Assembly (NCBI GenBank): GCA_027445725.1
Contig: DAIAVG010000070.1
Coordinates: 1-7,255 of the forward strand
Direction: 5' to 3'
Length of the DNA: 7,255 nt
Origin: Acidithiobacillus sp.
GTDB taxonomy: Bacteria; Pseudomonadota; Gammaproteobacteria; Acidithiobacillales; Acidithiobacillaceae
The first letter of the stretch is position 1; every line of letters starts with the position of its first letter. A program made the position numbers and the translations under genes. Positions 5,925 to 7,255 of the stretch are shown piece after piece. The notes beneath the pieces were generated by a model. It was not told where the DNA came from. It saw only the letters and a program-made list of their open reading frames with translations, and made no database searches.

Positions 5925-7018
5925 ACGAGTCCTCGTTCTGGCGCGGCCGGCGTGTTTTCCTGACGGGTCACACCGGTTTCAAGGGATGCTGGCTGGCACT
6001 GCTGCTGCATCGTCTGGGGGCACAGGTCACTGGATATGCCCTGGCTGCGGATACGACCCCTAGTCTGTTTACTGCGGCCGGGGTTGGTCAGGTGCTGGAT
6101 TCAAGGCTGGATGACTTGAGGGATGATATAGCCCTGACGACAGCAATGCGGGACAGCCATTCCGAAGTGGTGATTCACATGGCGGCTCAGGCCTTGGTGC
6201 GACGTGGCTATGCCGCGCCGACAGAGACCTATGCTACCAATGTCATGGGTACGGTCAACCTGCTGGAAGCGGTGCGCCGTTGCCCGACGGTCAGGGCTGT
6301 GCTGGTGGTGACCAGCGACAAATGTTACGACAATCAGGAATGGGCACGGGGCTATCGGGAAGGCGATACGCTGGGTGGCCATGACCCTTATTCCAGTAGC
6401 AAGGCATGCGTCGAGTTGGCAGTACAGTCCTGGCGCAAATCGTTTCTCGCAACTGCAGGCATTGCGGTGGCCACGGCTCGTGCCGGCAATGTCATCGGGG
6501 GTGGGGACTGGGCTGAAGACCGGTTGTTGCCCGACATGGTGCGTGCCTTGGTTGCAGGCCAACCTGTGACCATTCGTCATCCTGATGCAATTCGGCCCTG
6601 GCAGCATGTGCTGGAACCCCTGGCGGGCTACTTGACCCTGGCTCGCCAACTTTGTACCGGCGATGGACATTACGCAGCGGCATGGAATTTTGGCCCCGAT
6701 GACGATAGCGCCTGGCCGGTAGCCAAAGTGGTCGATCACGTATTTCGTTTGTGGGGGCAGGGTAGCCGCACATTGACAGCACAAGACGATAATCAGTCGC
6801 ATGCGCCGCACGAAGCGCAGTGGCTCAAGTTGGATACCTCCAAGACTCGACGGGCGCTGGGTTGGCAACCGCGACTGTCACTGGAAACTGCGCTGGCCTG
6901 GAGCGTGGATTGGTATCATGCTTACTATGACGATCCTGCTGACTCCACTCGAATACGCGCAATGACTGAACAGCAAATTGAACACTATCTGGCACTGAAG
7001 GTTGATGGTCATGAGTGA
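5918..7018 (+). CDS. rfbG: CDP-glucose 4,6-dehydratase
   Basis: A 366-residue extended SDR that converts CDP-glucose to CDP-4-keto-6-deoxyglucose with bound NAD+ (EC 4.2.1.45). The NAD motif TGHTGFKG (16-23) has the histidine and F-K-G characteristic of RfbG/DdhB. The catalytic set is S133-D134-K135 (in TSDKCYDN) and Y158-x-x-x-K162, where dTDP-glucose dehydratases have Asp-Glu instead of Asp-Lys. [19 protein letters not shown] (188-206) and [11 protein letters not shown] (225-235) are family signatures. Start choice: ATG 5918 or the adjacent GTG 5921 both give the N-terminus seen in Yersinia/Salmonella homologues (about seven residues before W). An in-frame ATG at 5888 would add ten residues not typical of the family. 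A GGAAAG (5911-5916) precedes the start closely. The start overlaps the rfbF stop, and the end overlaps the next gene by eight bases. Confidence 0.96.
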   Translation: MVNESSFWRGRRVFLTGHTGFKGCWLALLLHRLGAQVTGYALAADTTPSLFTAAGVGQVLDSRLDDLRDDIALTTAMRDSHSEVVIHMAAQALVRRGYAAPTETYATNVMGTVNLLEAVRRCPTVRAVLVVTSDKCYDNQEWARGYREGDTLGGHDPYSSSKACVELAVQSWRKSFLATAGIAVATARAGNVIGGGDWAEDRLLPDMVRALVAGQPVTIRHPDAIRPWQHVLEPLAGYLTLARQLCTGDGHYAAAWNFGPDDDSAWPVAKVVDHVFRLWGQGSRTLTAQDDNQSHAPHEAQWLKLDTSKTRRALGWQPRLSLETALAWSVDWYHAYYDDPADSTRIRAMTEQQIEHYLALKVDGHE

Positions 7019-7255
7019 ATGCCGTTGCCGGTTTTGCGGTGCGCATTTGACCCTCACTTTTGCCGATCTGGGCATGTCGCCGCTGTCCAATGCCTACCTG
7101 GATGAAGGTGGTTTGCATCGGATGGAGCCTTATTATCCGCTGCACGCCCGTGTCTGCGACAACTGCTGGTTGGTGCAGGTGGATGCGTTTGAATCTCCTG
7201 AAGTACTCTTTGGCGACTATGCCTATTTTTCATCCTACGCTGACAACTGGTTGCG
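7011..7255 (+). CDS. Class I SAM-dependent sugar C-methyltransferase, N-terminal part (cut by window edge)
   Basis: The first 81 codons of a gene that continues past the window. The N-terminus is the zinc-binding domain of the Methyltransf_13 type (PF08421): C6-x-x-C9 (CRFC), LGMSPLSNAYL (20-30), PLHARVCDNCWLVQV (43-57, with C49-x-x-C52) and DYAYFSSYADNW (69-80). Families with this start are NDP-sugar C-methyltransferases such as TylCIII/EvaC, which add a methyl to C3 of a 4-keto-deoxysugar, plus homologues of unknown role; full length is usually about 400 residues. The start ATG 7011 overlaps the rfbG stop by eight bases, with GAAGG (6997-7001) nine bases upstream. Placed right after rfbFG, it would be expected to act on a CDP-4-keto sugar. 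The SAM-binding domain is outside the window, so activity cannot be confirmed. Confidence 0.88.
   Translation, partial: MSECRCRFCGAHLTLTFADLGMSPLSNAYLDEGGLHRMEPYYPLHARVCDNCWLVQVDAFESPEVLFGDYAYFSSYADNWL

Noticed and set aside
6101..6868. 255-codon - strand frame opposite rfbG
   Set aside because: Fully antisense to a conserved gene, rich in His/Arg/Gln as expected for a shadow, with no known domain.

Overview
The window looks like part of a surface-polysaccharide or glycan biosynthesis locus from a Gram-negative bacterium. All complete genes are on the + strand. Base composition is moderately GC-rich, and the gene families (CDP-hexose rfbF/rfbG, CmcI-like methyltransferase, bacterial OGT-like protein) are common in Proteobacteria. 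The sequence alone does not identify the genus. I see no rRNA, tRNA, CRISPR array or complete insertion sequence.

Layout. (1) Positions 2-106 hold the last 34 codons of a gene that enters from the left, possibly a transposase tail. A non-coding stretch of about 120 bases follows. (2) Positions 227-2800 encode a large protein with an N-terminal SEC-C zinc motif, ten near-perfect 34-residue TPRs and a C-terminal GT41 (O-GlcNAc transferase/SPINDLY-like) catalytic domain. (3) Positions 2928-5076 are a compact three-gene tailoring module: a hexapeptide-repeat O-acyltransferase, a short extended-SDR sugar epimerase/reductase and a CmcI/'cephalosporin hydroxylase'-family methyltransferase. The genes are joined by two ATGA stop/start overlaps. 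(4) After a 77-base gap with a weak promoter candidate, positions 5154-7255 carry rfbF (glucose-1-phosphate cytidylyltransferase), rfbG (CDP-glucose 4,6-dehydratase) and the start of a zinc-binding sugar C-methyltransferase. These three also overlap and should be one operon.

How they may work together. RfbF and RfbG convert glucose-1-phosphate to CDP-4-keto-6-deoxyglucose. The truncated last gene suggests the next step is C-methylation to a branched deoxysugar; the usual rfbH-type step is not visible here. The SDR, acyltransferase and CmcI-like methyltransferase could reduce or epimerise, O-acylate and O-methylate the same or another sugar. The GT41 protein could glycosylate a protein with one of these sugars or with a separate donor. 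That linkage is inference from neighbourhood.

The most interesting points are the SEC-C/TPR/GT41 architecture with altered GT41 active-site residues, the DNA-level 102-base tandem array, and the probable CDP-linked branched-sugar pathway.
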